Assembly: GCA_017408025.1 (NCBI GenBank) | Contig: JAFQVJ010000056.1 | Location: 1-64,000, forward strand | DNA length: 64,000 nt | Direction: 5' to 3' | Source: Lachnospiraceae bacterium | GTDB taxonomy: Bacteria > Bacillota > Clostridia > Lachnospirales > Lachnospiraceae | Shown: positions 45,426-54,445 of the stretch, one piece after another | Layout of the letters: each line of letters opens with the position of its first letter | How positions within the stretch are numbered: position 1 is the stretch's first letter | Translations under genes and position numbers: made by a program | Notes under the pieces: generated by a model | The model's input: the letters and a program-made list of their open reading frames with translations, nothing else | What the model was told of the DNA's origin: nothing | Database searches by the model: none

Positions 45426-46415
45426 GTGAATATAAATATTTATTACGGTGGAAGAGGTATAATAGAAGACCCTACACTTTACGTACTTGAAAAAATTGAG
45501 AATGTTTTTGAAGATCTTCACATTCATTATACCAGATACAATCTATATGATATGAAGAATTCAATCACTACACTTCCACAGACATTAAAGGATGCAGATG
45601 GTATTATCTTAGCTGTCAGCCTTGAGTGGATGGGTATTGGTGGATACATGCAACAATTTTTAGATGCATGTTGGCTTTACGGTGACAAAGAAAAAATCAG
45701 CCGCATATATATGACTCCTGTGGTTATATCCACAACATATGGTGAACAGGAAGCTTTACTCTCATTGAAGACTGCATGGGAGCTCCTCGGTGGTCTTTGC
45801 AGCAGAGGATTATCAGCATATGTTGAAGATGCTATAGACTTTGAAAGTAATAAGGAATATCTTGGATATATTGAGAAAGCTGCAGAAAATATCTACAGAA
45901 CCATTTCTCAAAATATAAAGGGCTTACCTTCCAGCAGTAAAGGTATCAAACAGAAACATATTCAGACAGCTTTACCACTGACTCCTCAGGAGAGTGAACA
46001 GTTATCAAAATATGTATCTGATGATATCTACGTAAAACAACAAAAGGAAGATATTGAGCAGCTTGCAAGTTTCTTTAAAAACAAGCTCAATAATCAGGGT
46101 GCGGAGGTTGAAATGGAATTTGTAAAACCTTTTACAACTCATTTCACACCTCAGGACAATTTCTCTGCAAGTTATGTCTTTGAGATAACAGACCGAAAAC
46201 AATCACTTTACATTGATGTAAAGAATGATGACTTGATCTGCAAGTATGAGAAGCATAATTCCCCTGATGTTTATGCTAAGCTTACACACAATGTCCTTGA
46301 TGAAATAATTCATGGTCGTATGTCTTTCCAGAAGGCCTTTATGACTGGCGATATGACAGCAAAAGGTAATTTCAAGACATTGCGCATGCTTGATTTATTA
46401 TTTGATTTTTCTTAA
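45426..46415 (+). CDS. Flavodoxin-like NAD(P)H reductase fused to an SCP2-type domain
   Basis: 329 residues. The N-terminal half (1-165) resembles NADPH-dependent FMN reductases (MNINIYYGGRG..., DADGIILAVSLEWMGIGGYMQQFLD), although the first phosphate loop is atypical. The C-terminal third (about 210-329) is SCP2-like (YVFEITDRKQSLYIDVKND...DEIIHGRMSFQKAFMTGDMTAKGNF). SCP2 domains bind lipids. GTG start behind AAGGAG. It is convergent with the following kinase gene. Confidence 0.75.
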   Translation: MNINIYYGGRGIIEDPTLYVLEKIENVFEDLHIHYTRYNLYDMKNSITTLPQTLKDADGIILAVSLEWMGIGGYMQQFLDACWLYGDKEKISRIYMTPVVISTTYGEQEALLSLKTAWELLGGLCSRGLSAYVEDAIDFESNKEYLGYIEKAAENIYRTISQNIKGLPSSSKGIKQKHIQTALPLTPQESEQLSKYVSDDIYVKQQKEDIEQLASFFKNKLNNQGAEVEMEFVKPFTTHFTPQDNFSASYVFEITDRKQSLYIDVKNDDLICKYEKHNSPDVYAKLTHNVLDEIIHGRMSFQKAFMTGDMTAKGNFKTLRMLDLLFDFS

Positions 46416-46429
46416 ATCTATATATACTT

Positions 46430-47212
46430 TTATTCATAAACACATGTACTAGATACAGGAAGATAAATATGCATGGCAGTGCCCGTTCCTTCAGCGGACA
46501 CTGCTTTTATTTCTCCGCTGTGATCCTCTATTATCTTTTTAACAACTGCTAATCCCAACCCAGAGCCTTGCTTTTTTCCGAAAGTATATAGAGGCTGAAA
46601 TATGTCATTTAAATTTTTCTCTGGTATCCCTTTTCCATTATCCCGCAATTCTATATGTACGACATCTCTTCCATTGACATTGTCTGCTTCATTACTACAT
46701 ACATACTCTGGAACAGTTTCAATGGTCAGTCTTACAATAATGTTTTTACCTTTATCTTTTTCGTTTTCCTCCATTGCCTCGCTACTATTTTTTAATATAT
46801 TGACAATAACCTGTCTAATTTTTGTTATATCCCCATATATTTTTGCAGTATCATCATTTATAGCTTGTTCTATATGGAGCTCTATGGCATTTTCTGTATT
46901 TAATTTATCAAACACATCTACTATATGTTCCACAAGCTGCGATATTTTTATATTTTCTTTTTGAACCGCCTCTGTGTGATTATATTCCCTGAGATTATTA
47001 AATAACTTACATATGTATGTATAATCATTCTTAATGTTTGCTAAGTCATCAACTGATTCTTTCATGCGAAGATCATGTTCCAGATAAAATATGCTTCCAC
47101 CTAACAACGTCAAAGCATTTCCCATCTCATGACATAGCTTTCTCATCATAGTCTTAAGTTCCTTGTTCTCCTCCTCAATCATTTCATAACTTCTAAGCTT
47201 TACTGGTACCAT
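46430..47212 (-). CDS. Cytosolic sensor histidine kinase
   Basis: 260 residues with no membrane segment. The phosphoacceptor His 28 lies in LCHEMGNALTLL, the N box in VIVNILKNSSEAMEE, and the G boxes in LRDNGKGIP and GSGLGLAVVKKI. The usual sensor domain is missing apart from a 25-residue coiled start, so input must come from a partner. No response regulator lies next to it. AAAGGAGG lies 8 nt before the ATG. Confidence 0.9.
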   Translation of the reverse strand: MVPVKLRSYEMIEEENKELKTMMRKLCHEMGNALTLLGGSIFYLEHDLRMKESVDDLANIKNDYTYICKLFNNLREYNHTEAVQKENIKISQLVEHIVDVFDKLNTENAIELHIEQAINDDTAKIYGDITKIRQVIVNILKNSSEAMEENEKDKGKNIIVRLTIETVPEYVCSNEADNVNGRDVVHIELRDNGKGIPEKNLNDIFQPLYTFGKKQGSGLGLAVVKKIIEDHSGEIKAVSAEGTGTAMHIYLPVSSTCVYE

Positions 47213-47403
47213 TTGTCATTCCTCCTTTAATCCATAGTACGTTAAATTTTATATTTATACTGTTAAATACATTCTGTTCGTGATATACTATTCGTAACAT
47301 ATAATCATTCTATTTTAAAGGAAATTCACACGACAAAGTTCGACATTTCCCTATAAACTAATGGTATATTTACGATAATTATTTGCATAAGTGAGGTAGA
47401 AAA

Positions 47404-47823
47404 ATGAAAGATTGTAATTGTATTTTTTGTAAAATAGCAAATGGCGAGATACCTTCATATACTGTATATGAAGATGATGATTTTAAGGTTATATTTGACA
47501 TTAGTCCTGCTTCAAAGGGTCATGCTCTTGTTATACCAAAAGAACACTATAAGAATCTTTTTGAACTGGATGAAAGTATAGCCTCAAAGGCTCTTGTTAT
47601 AGCAAAAAAGGTAGCTACTGAATTATCAACTGAGCTTGACTGTGACGGTTTCAATCTTCTTCAAAACAACGAGGAAATCGCTGGGCAGACGGTCTTCCAT
47701 TTCCACATTCATCTTATACCTAGATATAAAAACGATAATGTAAAGTTTACTACTACTCCAGGTGAGATAGATAAAGAATTTGCTGAAAAGCTTGCTGAAA
47801 AAATAAAGAATAAACTTGCATAG
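47404..47823 (+). CDS. HIT-family protein (Hit/HINT-like)
   Basis: 139 residues, full family length. CIFCKIANGEIPSY carries the two zinc-site Cys. QTVFHFHIHLIPRY is the catalytic HxHxH triad. These enzymes hydrolyse nucleoside phosphoramidates or related adducts. GAGG lies upstream. It stands 47 nt before murG in the same direction. Confidence 0.95.
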   Translation: MKDCNCIFCKIANGEIPSYTVYEDDDFKVIFDISPASKGHALVIPKEHYKNLFELDESIASKALVIAKKVATELSTELDCDGFNLLQNNEEIAGQTVFHFHIHLIPRYKNDNVKFTTTPGEIDKEFAEKLAEKIKNKLA

Positions 47824-47882
47824 GATTCATATACTATATTTTATATCTTGTTACATCACATAGTGACAGAATGGAGAATTTT

Positions 47883-48947
47883 ATGAAAAAGATATTGCTC
47901 ACAGGTGGAGGAACAGCTGGTCATGTAACACCAAATATTGCTCTTATTCCATCTTTAAAAAAATTGAATTACGAAATCAGATACATAGGCTCTTATGACG
48001 GCATAGAGAAGAAGCTTATAGAAGAAATGAATATTCCATATACCGGTATTTCATCTGGAAAGTTTAGAAGATATATGTCTTTAAAGAATTTTTCTGATCC
48101 TTTCAGAGTAATTAAAGGATATAGTGAGGCCAAAAAAATGGTCAAAGCTTATAAGCCTGATGTGCTCTTTTCCAAGGGTGGTTTTGTCAGTGTACCTGTA
48201 GTCCTTGCATGTAAAAAGTACAAGGTTCCTATCATTATACATGAATCTGATATGACTCCCGGACTTGCAAATAAACTCTCAATACCTTATGCAAAAACCG
48301 TATGCCACAATTTTCCTGAAACCGCCAATCATTTGCCGGAAGGTAAATCATTATTGACTGGTTCTCCTATTCGCCAGGAACTGATGAACGGTGACCGATT
48401 AAAAGGACTCTCCCTATGTGGCTTTACTGGCGATAAGCCCGTTATAATGGTTACAGGTGGAAGTCTTGGTGCTGTTGCATTAAACAATGCTGTGCGTGAT
48501 GCTTTGCCTGAATTATTGAAGGATTTTCATGTCGTTCATCTATGCGGAAAGGGCAAGCTTGATGAATCCTTAAAATCCACAAAAGGATATGTGCAATTTG
48601 AGTATATTAAAGATGAGATGAAGGATATCTTTGCCATGGCAGACATTATAATTTCCAGAGCTGGTGCAAATGCCATCTGTGAGATTCAGGCTCTAGCCAT
48701 ACCAAATATACTAATTCCTCTTCCTGCGTCAGCAAGTAGAGGTGACCAAATTCTCAATGCTGATTCTTTTAGAAAACAGGGTTTCAGCGAAGTATTAGAC
48801 GAAGAAACTCTAACAAAACAGATTCTTATAAATACTGTAAAAAATGTATATGAAAATAAACAGAAATACATTGATGCTATGAAGAAATCCAAAGTAAATG
48901 ACGCGGTAAAAACTATCGTTAATCTTATCGAAAAAACTGCAAATTAG
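47883..48947 (+). CDS. murG: MurG, lipid II synthase
   Basis: 354 residues. GGGTAGHVTPNIAL is the lipid I binding loop. HESDMTPGLANKL, TGGSLGAVALNNAV and SRAGANAICEIQAL are the other G loops and the UDP-GlcNAc site. It adds GlcNAc to lipid I at the inner face of the membrane. It lies outside the usual division and cell-wall cluster. The start was set at 47883, where GGAGA is correctly spaced; an ATG lies 12 nt earlier. Confidence 0.95.
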   Translation: MKKILLTGGGTAGHVTPNIALIPSLKKLNYEIRYIGSYDGIEKKLIEEMNIPYTGISSGKFRRYMSLKNFSDPFRVIKGYSEAKKMVKAYKPDVLFSKGGFVSVPVVLACKKYKVPIIIHESDMTPGLANKLSIPYAKTVCHNFPETANHLPEGKSLLTGSPIRQELMNGDRLKGLSLCGFTGDKPVIMVTGGSLGAVALNNAVRDALPELLKDFHVVHLCGKGKLDESLKSTKGYVQFEYIKDEMKDIFAMADIIISRAGANAICEIQALAIPNILIPLPASASRGDQILNADSFRKQGFSEVLDEETLTKQILINTVKNVYENKQKYIDAMKKSKVNDAVKTIVNLIEKTAN

Positions 48948-48957
48948 TAATAGAATA

Positions 48958-49029
48958 AAGATGAGCACTCGCATAACAAGAAAATGTCAGCTAAAGCTGA
49001 CATTTTCTTGTTATGCGAGTGCTCATCTT
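48958..49029. repeat. Dispersed palindrome family B, perfect 35-bp arms
   Basis: Two perfect 35-nt arms (48958-48992 and 48995-49029) separated by AA. The outer part is AGATGAGCACTCGCATAAC and the inner part AAGAAAATGTCAGCT. It lies between the convergent murG and HD-GYP genes and should stop transcription in both directions. A decayed relative is at 22794-22840. Confidence 0.9.
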
Positions 49030-49092
49030 ATATTTTTACCTATAATATATTTATTAAACACCTAAAACATTTCCACGGTTGTTATCATAATA

Positions 49093-50163
49093 TTAGTCCA
49101 ATGTATCAACTATAAACATAGTTAAATGTTCTGTCATATCCTTTACAACTCCTTCTAGCTTTACACCGTCTGCTCTGGCAATAATACGTAGCACAGGTCT
49201 ATCTATACACTCCTTATTTTGCTTTATTACTATGCCGACTTCATCCTCACTTGTGACAACCTTCGTTCCTATAGGGTACATTGCTACCATTGCAAGAAGC
49301 TGGTCAGCATATTTCTTTTCAAATGCCGTCAATGACTTACTCTTTATGTATTCAACCGCCTGGTGAACCTTCATTTGCTCATGGCCTATACCATTTATCA
49401 TAGCATCAAATGCATCACATACTTCTACAATTTTTACAATATCATTAATGTCTTTTGCATGATTTTTGAAAGGATATCCTGTTCCATCATTTCTCTCATG
49501 ATGAAGTAACACAATATCCTTGACTATCTGAGATGCCCATATCTCATCCTTTATGGCATCAAAGCCTAATATAACATGTTTTCTAAACTCGCTTCTCTCC
49601 TTCTGGTTCATATCATCAACATTTACATTTTCATAATTAACTGTTGTATATCGAAGACCAATATCATGAAGAATACAGCCTTTTGCCACTTCCATAACAG
49701 TTTCTCTATCATAACTATTCTTCAAAGCCATAACTGTTGCCAAGGAGCAAACATTTATACTATGGCTATATATATCTGTCCCTTCTTTTCGTATATTTGC
49801 TATTTTCTCCATTATCTCATCTTCCGAAAGAATGTCTTCGACTATGATATTGGCTGCCTGACACAATTTCTCCAAATCAGACGAATTTCTGTATATGTGA
49901 CGCTCTAATACATTCTTAACAAGCTCTTTGCTTTCTTCTCGAACCTTTTCTTTTATTATTCCCTGGCTCTCATTTGAAAATTCTATTTCTAAAAAAGATG
50001 TATCGTCTATAAATACATATTCAATGGCTAGTTCTTTCAACTTCTGTATATACTCAAGCTTTAACACACTGCCTTTTGCCATGAGTTCCATTCCGGACTC
50101 TGTAAGAATATGTTTTCCTAGCTTTTCATTCCCTTTTAACTCCTCTAATTTTACTAGTTTCAC
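49093..50163 (-). CDS. HD-GYP domain protein, probable c-di-GMP phosphodiesterase
   Basis: 356 residues. An N-terminal region of about 110 residues is followed by the HD-GYP domain with CILHDIG and HHERNDGTGYP. A C-terminal beta-rich extension follows (GTKVVTSEDEVGIVIKQNK). All metal ligands of the family appear present. It may link c-di-GMP to motility or pilus switching. It lies 13 nt behind the DUF4446 gene. Confidence 0.92.
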   Translation of the reverse strand: MKLVKLEELKGNEKLGKHILTESGMELMAKGSVLKLEYIQKLKELAIEYVFIDDTSFLEIEFSNESQGIIKEKVREESKELVKNVLERHIYRNSSDLEKLCQAANIIVEDILSEDEIMEKIANIRKEGTDIYSHSINVCSLATVMALKNSYDRETVMEVAKGCILHDIGLRYTTVNYENVNVDDMNQKERSEFRKHVILGFDAIKDEIWASQIVKDIVLLHHERNDGTGYPFKNHAKDINDIVKIVEVCDAFDAMINGIGHEQMKVHQAVEYIKSKSLTAFEKKYADQLLAMVAMYPIGTKVVTSEDEVGIVIKQNKECIDRPVLRIIARADGVKLEGVVKDMTEHLTMFIVDTLD

Positions 50164-50176
50164 CTATATCCCACCT

Positions 50177-50689
50177 TTAGTGATTTTCCAATGCCTTCTC
50201 TAATGCCTGCTTTTCTTCTTCGCCCAATGGAATATATGACTCACCCTCTATGATTTCCTTGATATAAATATAGCAGCCTTCCCTACTATGCATTGCATTA
50301 ATAACATGACCTGTATTTTTTTTATCAAGCATAACCAGTGCAAAGCTCAATTTTCCACCCATCTCTCTGAAGGCATCATACTTAACAATTCCACATTTCT
50401 GTACTGTATACTTTAGATTTTCAAATATTTCCCCTATCTGTTTTGTTTTAATATCATTCTCTTTGATAAGTGTGTCAATCTGATCAAATCTCTTATATAT
50501 AACTTCTTCAAGTGATTCTGCATCTTTTCCACGCATAAACTTATCATATTTATGTTCGAGAGATTTGAGTCTTCTTAAAATTCCAATTGAGAATATCAAT
50601 AAAGCGATGCAACATAGCAACAGCCCTATAAAAATAAATGCAGGATCAATATTAATTAAACCTATGGTTTCAAAAATTTTACTGTTCAT
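50177..50689 (-). CDS. DUF4446 protein
   Basis: 170 residues. One N-terminal membrane segment (about 17-40), a coiled-coil linker (RRLKSLEHKYDKF...), and a small soluble domain with CGIVKYDAFREMGGKLSFALVMLD. This family commonly follows parB in Clostridia; function unknown. It lies 17 nt behind parB. Confidence 0.85.
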   Translation of the reverse strand: MNSKIFETIGLINIDPAFIFIGLLLCCIALLIFSIGILRRLKSLEHKYDKFMRGKDAESLEEVIYKRFDQIDTLIKENDIKTKQIGEIFENLKYTVQKCGIVKYDAFREMGGKLSFALVMLDKKNTGHVINAMHSREGCYIYIKEIIEGESYIPLGEEEKQALEKALENH

Positions 50690-50706
50690 CCTAGTACTCC
50701 CTTTCT

Positions 50707-51630
50707 CTATTTACTTAAGAGATCTACAATTCTTTCCAAGTCCTCTGTAGAATAGTATTCTATCTCAATTTTTCCTTTATTTTTATTTTTTCTGTTTATT
50801 GAAACATTAGAACCAACTCTGTCTTTTATCTTATTTTCAAGTGCCTTGTAAACAAACTGGTCATTATATGGCTCCTTCTCTTTAACAGGCTTTGGATTGA
50901 GGATATTTTTAACAAGACGCTCAGTTTCTCTAACACTAAGCTTCTCCTCAAATATTTTATTAGCAAGTTCAATTTGCTTATTGCTGTCTTCAATAGCAAT
51001 CAAAGCCCTAGCATGACCACTGGTAATCATCTCTTCAATAATCATCTGCTGAACTTCATCTGCAAGTTTTAAAAGTCTCATAGAATTTGTAATTGCAACA
51101 CGGCTCTTACTTACTTTTTCTGCAACCTCGTCCTGTTTCAGATTAAATTCCTGAAGAAGTCTCTTATATGCTAGTGCTTCTTCAATAGGATTTAAATCCT
51201 CTCGCTGAATGTTTTCAATAAGCGCTATCTCTACAATTTCCTGTTCTGAATAATCTTTGATTATTACAGGAACTTCCTTTATACCAGCCAGTTTAGATGC
51301 TCTCCATCTTCTTTCACCAGCTATTATCTCATAATAACCATCTCTCTTTTGTACAAGTAAAGGTTGAAGGACTCCATGCTGCTTTATAGACTCAGCAAGC
51401 TCCATAAGAGCATCTTCATTGAAGTCTTTTCTAGGCTGTTTACGATTTGGTTCAATTTCTGTTATTTTGACAAGTGTTTCAGCTTTCTTTTCTACTACTT
51501 TCTCAACCACTTTTTCTACTACCTTTTCAACCACTTTAGGTTCTGGTTCAGATTTTGTATTACTCTCTATTTCACGTATTAAAGTATCAAGACCTTTGCC
51601 AAGTCCACTTCTTTTAGGTTTTGCTGCCAT
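50707..51630 (-). CDS. parB: ParB/Spo0J chromosome partitioning protein
   Basis: 307 residues. The N-terminal KRSGLGKGLDTLI is typical. A linker with four VVEK repeats (about 33-48) is unusual. The CTP-binding boxes are GERRWRA and ENIQREDLNPIEEA. An HTH follows (LKQDEVAEKVSKSRVAITNSMRLL) and a C-terminal dimer domain. It loads at parS and spreads as a CTP-dependent clamp. It lies 39 nt behind parA. Confidence 0.97.
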   Translation of the reverse strand: MAAKPKRSGLGKGLDTLIREIESNTKSEPEPKVVEKVVEKVVEKVVEKKAETLVKITEIEPNRKQPRKDFNEDALMELAESIKQHGVLQPLLVQKRDGYYEIIAGERRWRASKLAGIKEVPVIIKDYSEQEIVEIALIENIQREDLNPIEEALAYKRLLQEFNLKQDEVAEKVSKSRVAITNSMRLLKLADEVQQMIIEEMITSGHARALIAIEDSNKQIELANKIFEEKLSVRETERLVKNILNPKPVKEKEPYNDQFVYKALENKIKDRVGSNVSINRKNKNKGKIEIEYYSTEDLERIVDLLSK

Positions 51631-51669
51631 TTAATGCTCATCCTCCTATATTTTATAAAATCATTTAAT

Positions 51670-52443
51670 CTATTCTTCTTCAAGACCTCTATTAGCCACT
51701 TCTTCTGCTAATAATCTGTAGCTCTCAGCCCCTGCTGATTTTGAATCATACAGATTAATTGGTAATCCATGGCTTGGTGCTTCTGCTAATCTTATATTTC
51801 TTGGGATAATTGTCTTGTAAACTGTCTGTTTGAGATTTGCCTTAACATTCTCCACCACTTCAAGTGACAGATTTGTTCTGGCATCATACATTGTAAATAC
51901 CACACCCTCTATCTCAAGTTCAGGGTTTAATCTTTCTTTTACAAGATTTATTGTATGTATAAGCTGAGACAAACCTTCCAATGCATAATACTCACACTGA
52001 ATAGGCACGAGAATTGTATCTGCTGTTGTCATAGCATTTACTGTAAGCATATTTAATGAAGGAGGACAGTCAATAATAATAAAATCATAATTATCCTTTA
52101 CAACATCTATCTGCTTTTTTAATATAAACTCTCTTGACTCAACACCTATTAAATCTATCTCTGCTCCAGATAAATTCACATTTGATGGCAACAAGTCAAG
52201 ATTATCTATAACATTGCTCAGTAAACAGTCGTTTAATTCACACTCTCCTATGATCATCTCATATACTGTGTTTTCAAGATTATTTTTATCTACGCCTACG
52301 CCACTTGTTGCGTTGCCCTGTGGGTCAATATCTATAAGCAATACCTTTTTTCCTAATTCAGCAAGACACGAAGATAAATTTGTTGATGTAGTGGTTTTTC
52401 CTACGCCACCCTTTTGATTTGCTATTGCTATTATTCTTCCCAT
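51670..52443 (-). CDS. parA: ParA/Soj chromosome partitioning ATPase
   Basis: 257 residues. The deviant Walker A KGGVGKTTTS lies at about 10-19, DIDPQGNATSG follows, and Walker B is FIIIDCPPSL. The start at 52443 gives the usual MGRIIAIANQKGG. Partner of ParB; a parS lies about 140 bp upstream. Confidence 0.97.
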   Translation of the reverse strand: MGRIIAIANQKGGVGKTTTSTNLSSCLAELGKKVLLIDIDPQGNATSGVGVDKNNLENTVYEMIIGECELNDCLLSNVIDNLDLLPSNVNLSGAEIDLIGVESREFILKKQIDVVKDNYDFIIIDCPPSLNMLTVNAMTTADTILVPIQCEYYALEGLSQLIHTINLVKERLNPELEIEGVVFTMYDARTNLSLEVVENVKANLKQTVYKTIIPRNIRLAEAPSHGLPINLYDSKSAGAESYRLLAEEVANRGLEEE

Positions 52444-52580
52444 TATCATTTGCCTTTCTTTATTTTTTTCATTATGAATATATTTCCATGATACCATAGT
52501 TTGCGTTATATTTCTATAATATTATTTTCCTATATTCAATTATACTTATTGATATTTTTTCTTCTATATATATTCATTAA

Positions 52581-52596
52581 TGTTTCACGTGAAACA
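52581..52596. promoter_or_regulatory. parS site
   Basis: TGTTTCACGTGAAACA, a perfect match to the bacterial parS consensus. It is upstream of parA and adjacent to the NUDIX promoter. Confidence 0.95.
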
Positions 52597-52599
52597 TTG

Positions 52600-52628
52600 T
52601 TGAAGAAATTAAAAAATAGGAGTATAAT
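52600..52628 (+). promoter_or_regulatory. Promoter of the tandem NUDIX gene
   Basis: TTGAAG (52600-52605) and TATAAT (52623-52628) are 17 bp apart. parS ends 3 bp before the -35, so bound ParB could affect this promoter. Confidence 0.75.
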
Positions 52629-52669
52629 TGCTTCAATCATAAATCATTAGATATGAATGAAAGGAATAT

Positions 52670-53665
52670 ATGATTATGCATTTTGTTTTTTGTCCACATT
52701 GTGGTTCAAAGTTAATTGATAAAGAAATAGGTGATGAGGGTAAACTTCCTTATTGTTCACAATGCGAACAGCCTTTTTGGGATATGTTTTCTCCAAGCGT
52801 TATATGTGCTGTAATCAATGAGTATAATGAAATAGCACTTTTACGCCAAAATTATGTTTCAAAAGATAACTATGTATGTGTTGCTGGAATGATTAAGATT
52901 GGCGAGACTGCTGAAGAAACTGCCTGCCGTGAAATCAAAGAGGAACTTGGACTTGATGTCATAGATCTTTCTTATATCAATAGTTATTATCTTGATAATA
53001 AGCAGCTTCTCATGTCTGGATATAAAGCAAACGTTATTAAGAAAAACTTTTCACTATCAAGAGAAGTTGATTCTGCTGAATGGTTTCCACTTTCAGAAGC
53101 CTTGTCCCATTTTAGAGAAGGAGGTATTGCTTGGCAACTAGTCTCATCAATTATAAAGTGCCAAAAGAATATGGTTAATACTGATATTGGTGTTAGAAGT
53201 ACAGCCAAAGCAATTATTAGTTATAACAATAAGATTCTTCTCAATAAATGCTATGATTCAAACAATGGTCACTATTATTCACTTCCAGGTGGTGGACAAA
53301 ATAAATATGAAAATATTTATGATGCTGTAAAAAGAGAATGTAAAGAAGAAACTGGATATGATGTTACAGACATTAAATTCAAAGGTATTTGTGAGGAAAT
53401 TTGTGACAATGAAGACACTAAAATAAACTATAAACAGTATGCTCACAAACTTTATCATATTTTTACTTGTACACTTGCCTCAGAAAATGTAAATCAACCA
53501 ACAGAAACAGATGATATGCAAATATCTTGCGAATGGGTAGATAGGAATAAGATTGAAAATATACGAATACTACCTACTATGATTCAAGAAAACATAAAGA
53601 AACTTATTGAAGATGACAAACCTATTGATATGGGTTCTATACACATTCCATATAATCATGGTTAA
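52670..53665 (+). CDS. Tandem NUDIX hydrolase with zinc ribbon
   Basis: 331 residues. A zinc ribbon CPHCG...CSQCEQ (about 8-36) precedes a first NUDIX domain whose box is GMIKIGETAEETACREIKEELGL (written here in two parts: GMIKIGETAEETAC and REIKEELGL). A second NUDIX domain (about 180-310) has GGGQNKYENIYDAV and KRECKEETGY. Both boxes keep the REx2EE core. The first half resembles NudC-like NAD or NADH pyrophosphatases; two active sites in one chain suggest two substrates. A terminator-like parS palindrome follows. Confidence 0.85.
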   Translation: MIMHFVFCPHCGSKLIDKEIGDEGKLPYCSQCEQPFWDMFSPSVICAVINEYNEIALLRQNYVSKDNYVCVAGMIKIGETAEETACREIKEELGLDVIDLSYINSYYLDNKQLLMSGYKANVIKKNFSLSREVDSAEWFPLSEALSHFREGGIAWQLVSSIIKCQKNMVNTDIGVRSTAKAIISYNNKILLNKCYDSNNGHYYSLPGGGQNKYENIYDAVKRECKEETGYDVTDIKFKGICEEICDNEDTKINYKQYAHKLYHIFTCTLASENVNQPTETDDMQISCEWVDRNKIENIRILPTMIQENIKKLIEDDKPIDMGSIHIPYNHG

Positions 53666-53750
53666 GCAAATACAAATATTTTTATCTACTTTCTTTATAA
53701 GACAACTCAAAAATTCTTTTCAGAATTTTTCTGTGTTTAATAATCTTCAA

Positions 53751-53780
53751 GAGGAAATGTTTCACGTGAAACATTTCCTC
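53751..53780. promoter_or_regulatory. parS site inside a 30-bp perfect palindrome
   Basis: The parS core is at 53759-53774. Flanks GAGGAAA and TTTCCTC extend the symmetry to 30 bp, followed by TTTT. It therefore combines a parS and a terminator-like hairpin at the end of the NUDIX gene, with degU convergent. Confidence 0.9.
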
Positions 53781-53791
53781 TTTTATGCTAT

Positions 53792-54430
53792 TTACAGATT
53801 TACAAGATTATTCTTTATAGCAAATACCGCCGCTTGTGTACGATCTGAAACATCTATCTTTTTAAATATGTTTGATACATGATTTTTTACCGTTCTTTCA
53901 CTTATATCAAGTGTTGCTGCTATTTCCTTATTAAATAATCCTTCTGCAATAAGCTTTAAAACCTCTATTTCTCTTCTAGTGAGTTCATTAACCTTATCGT
54001 CCAGCATACTCTTACCAGCCAGTCCAGCATTTAATGCTGGTGTAAGTGATGGTTGAATAAAGTTTTCCCCATTATATACTGAATAAATTGCTTTCTTTAA
54101 AAGATTTGAATCAGAGTCTTTCAAAACATATCCATTACATCCAATTTCTACTGCCTTCATCAGATAATCAATCTCGTTATGTATAGTAAGTATCAATACT
54201 TTAACATCAATATTTCTCTCATGAATTTCCTTAAGCATTTCCAAACCATTCATATTAGGAAGATTGATATCTAAAAGGAGTACATCTGGTCTATCTTCAT
54301 CAAGTTTTTTTATTCCTTCACAACCATCTGACGCCTGAGAGATAACCTTCAAATCTTCATCTAACTCCAACAGTTGTTTTAGTCCTTCTCTAACCATTGA
54401 ATGATCATCAACAATCATTAACTTAATCAT
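53792..54430 (-). CDS. NarL/LuxR-family response regulator (DegU-like)
   Basis: 212 residues. The receiver domain has the acidic pair D8-D9, phosphoacceptor Asp 54 (LLLDINLP) and Lys in YVLKDSD. A LuxR-type HTH follows (LTRREIEVLKLIAEGLFNKEIAATL). It is cognate to the DegS-like kinase 15 nt upstream. DegSU pairs control motility and exoprotein genes in Firmicutes; targets here are unknown. Confidence 0.93.
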   Translation of the reverse strand: MIKLMIVDDHSMVREGLKQLLELDEDLKVISQASDGCEGIKKLDEDRPDVLLLDINLPNMNGLEMLKEIHERNIDVKVLILTIHNEIDYLMKAVEIGCNGYVLKDSDSNLLKKAIYSVYNGENFIQPSLTPALNAGLAGKSMLDDKVNELTRREIEVLKLIAEGLFNKEIAATLDISERTVKNHVSNIFKKIDVSDRTQAAVFAIKNNLVNL

Positions 54431-54445
54431 ATATCCACCTGCCTA

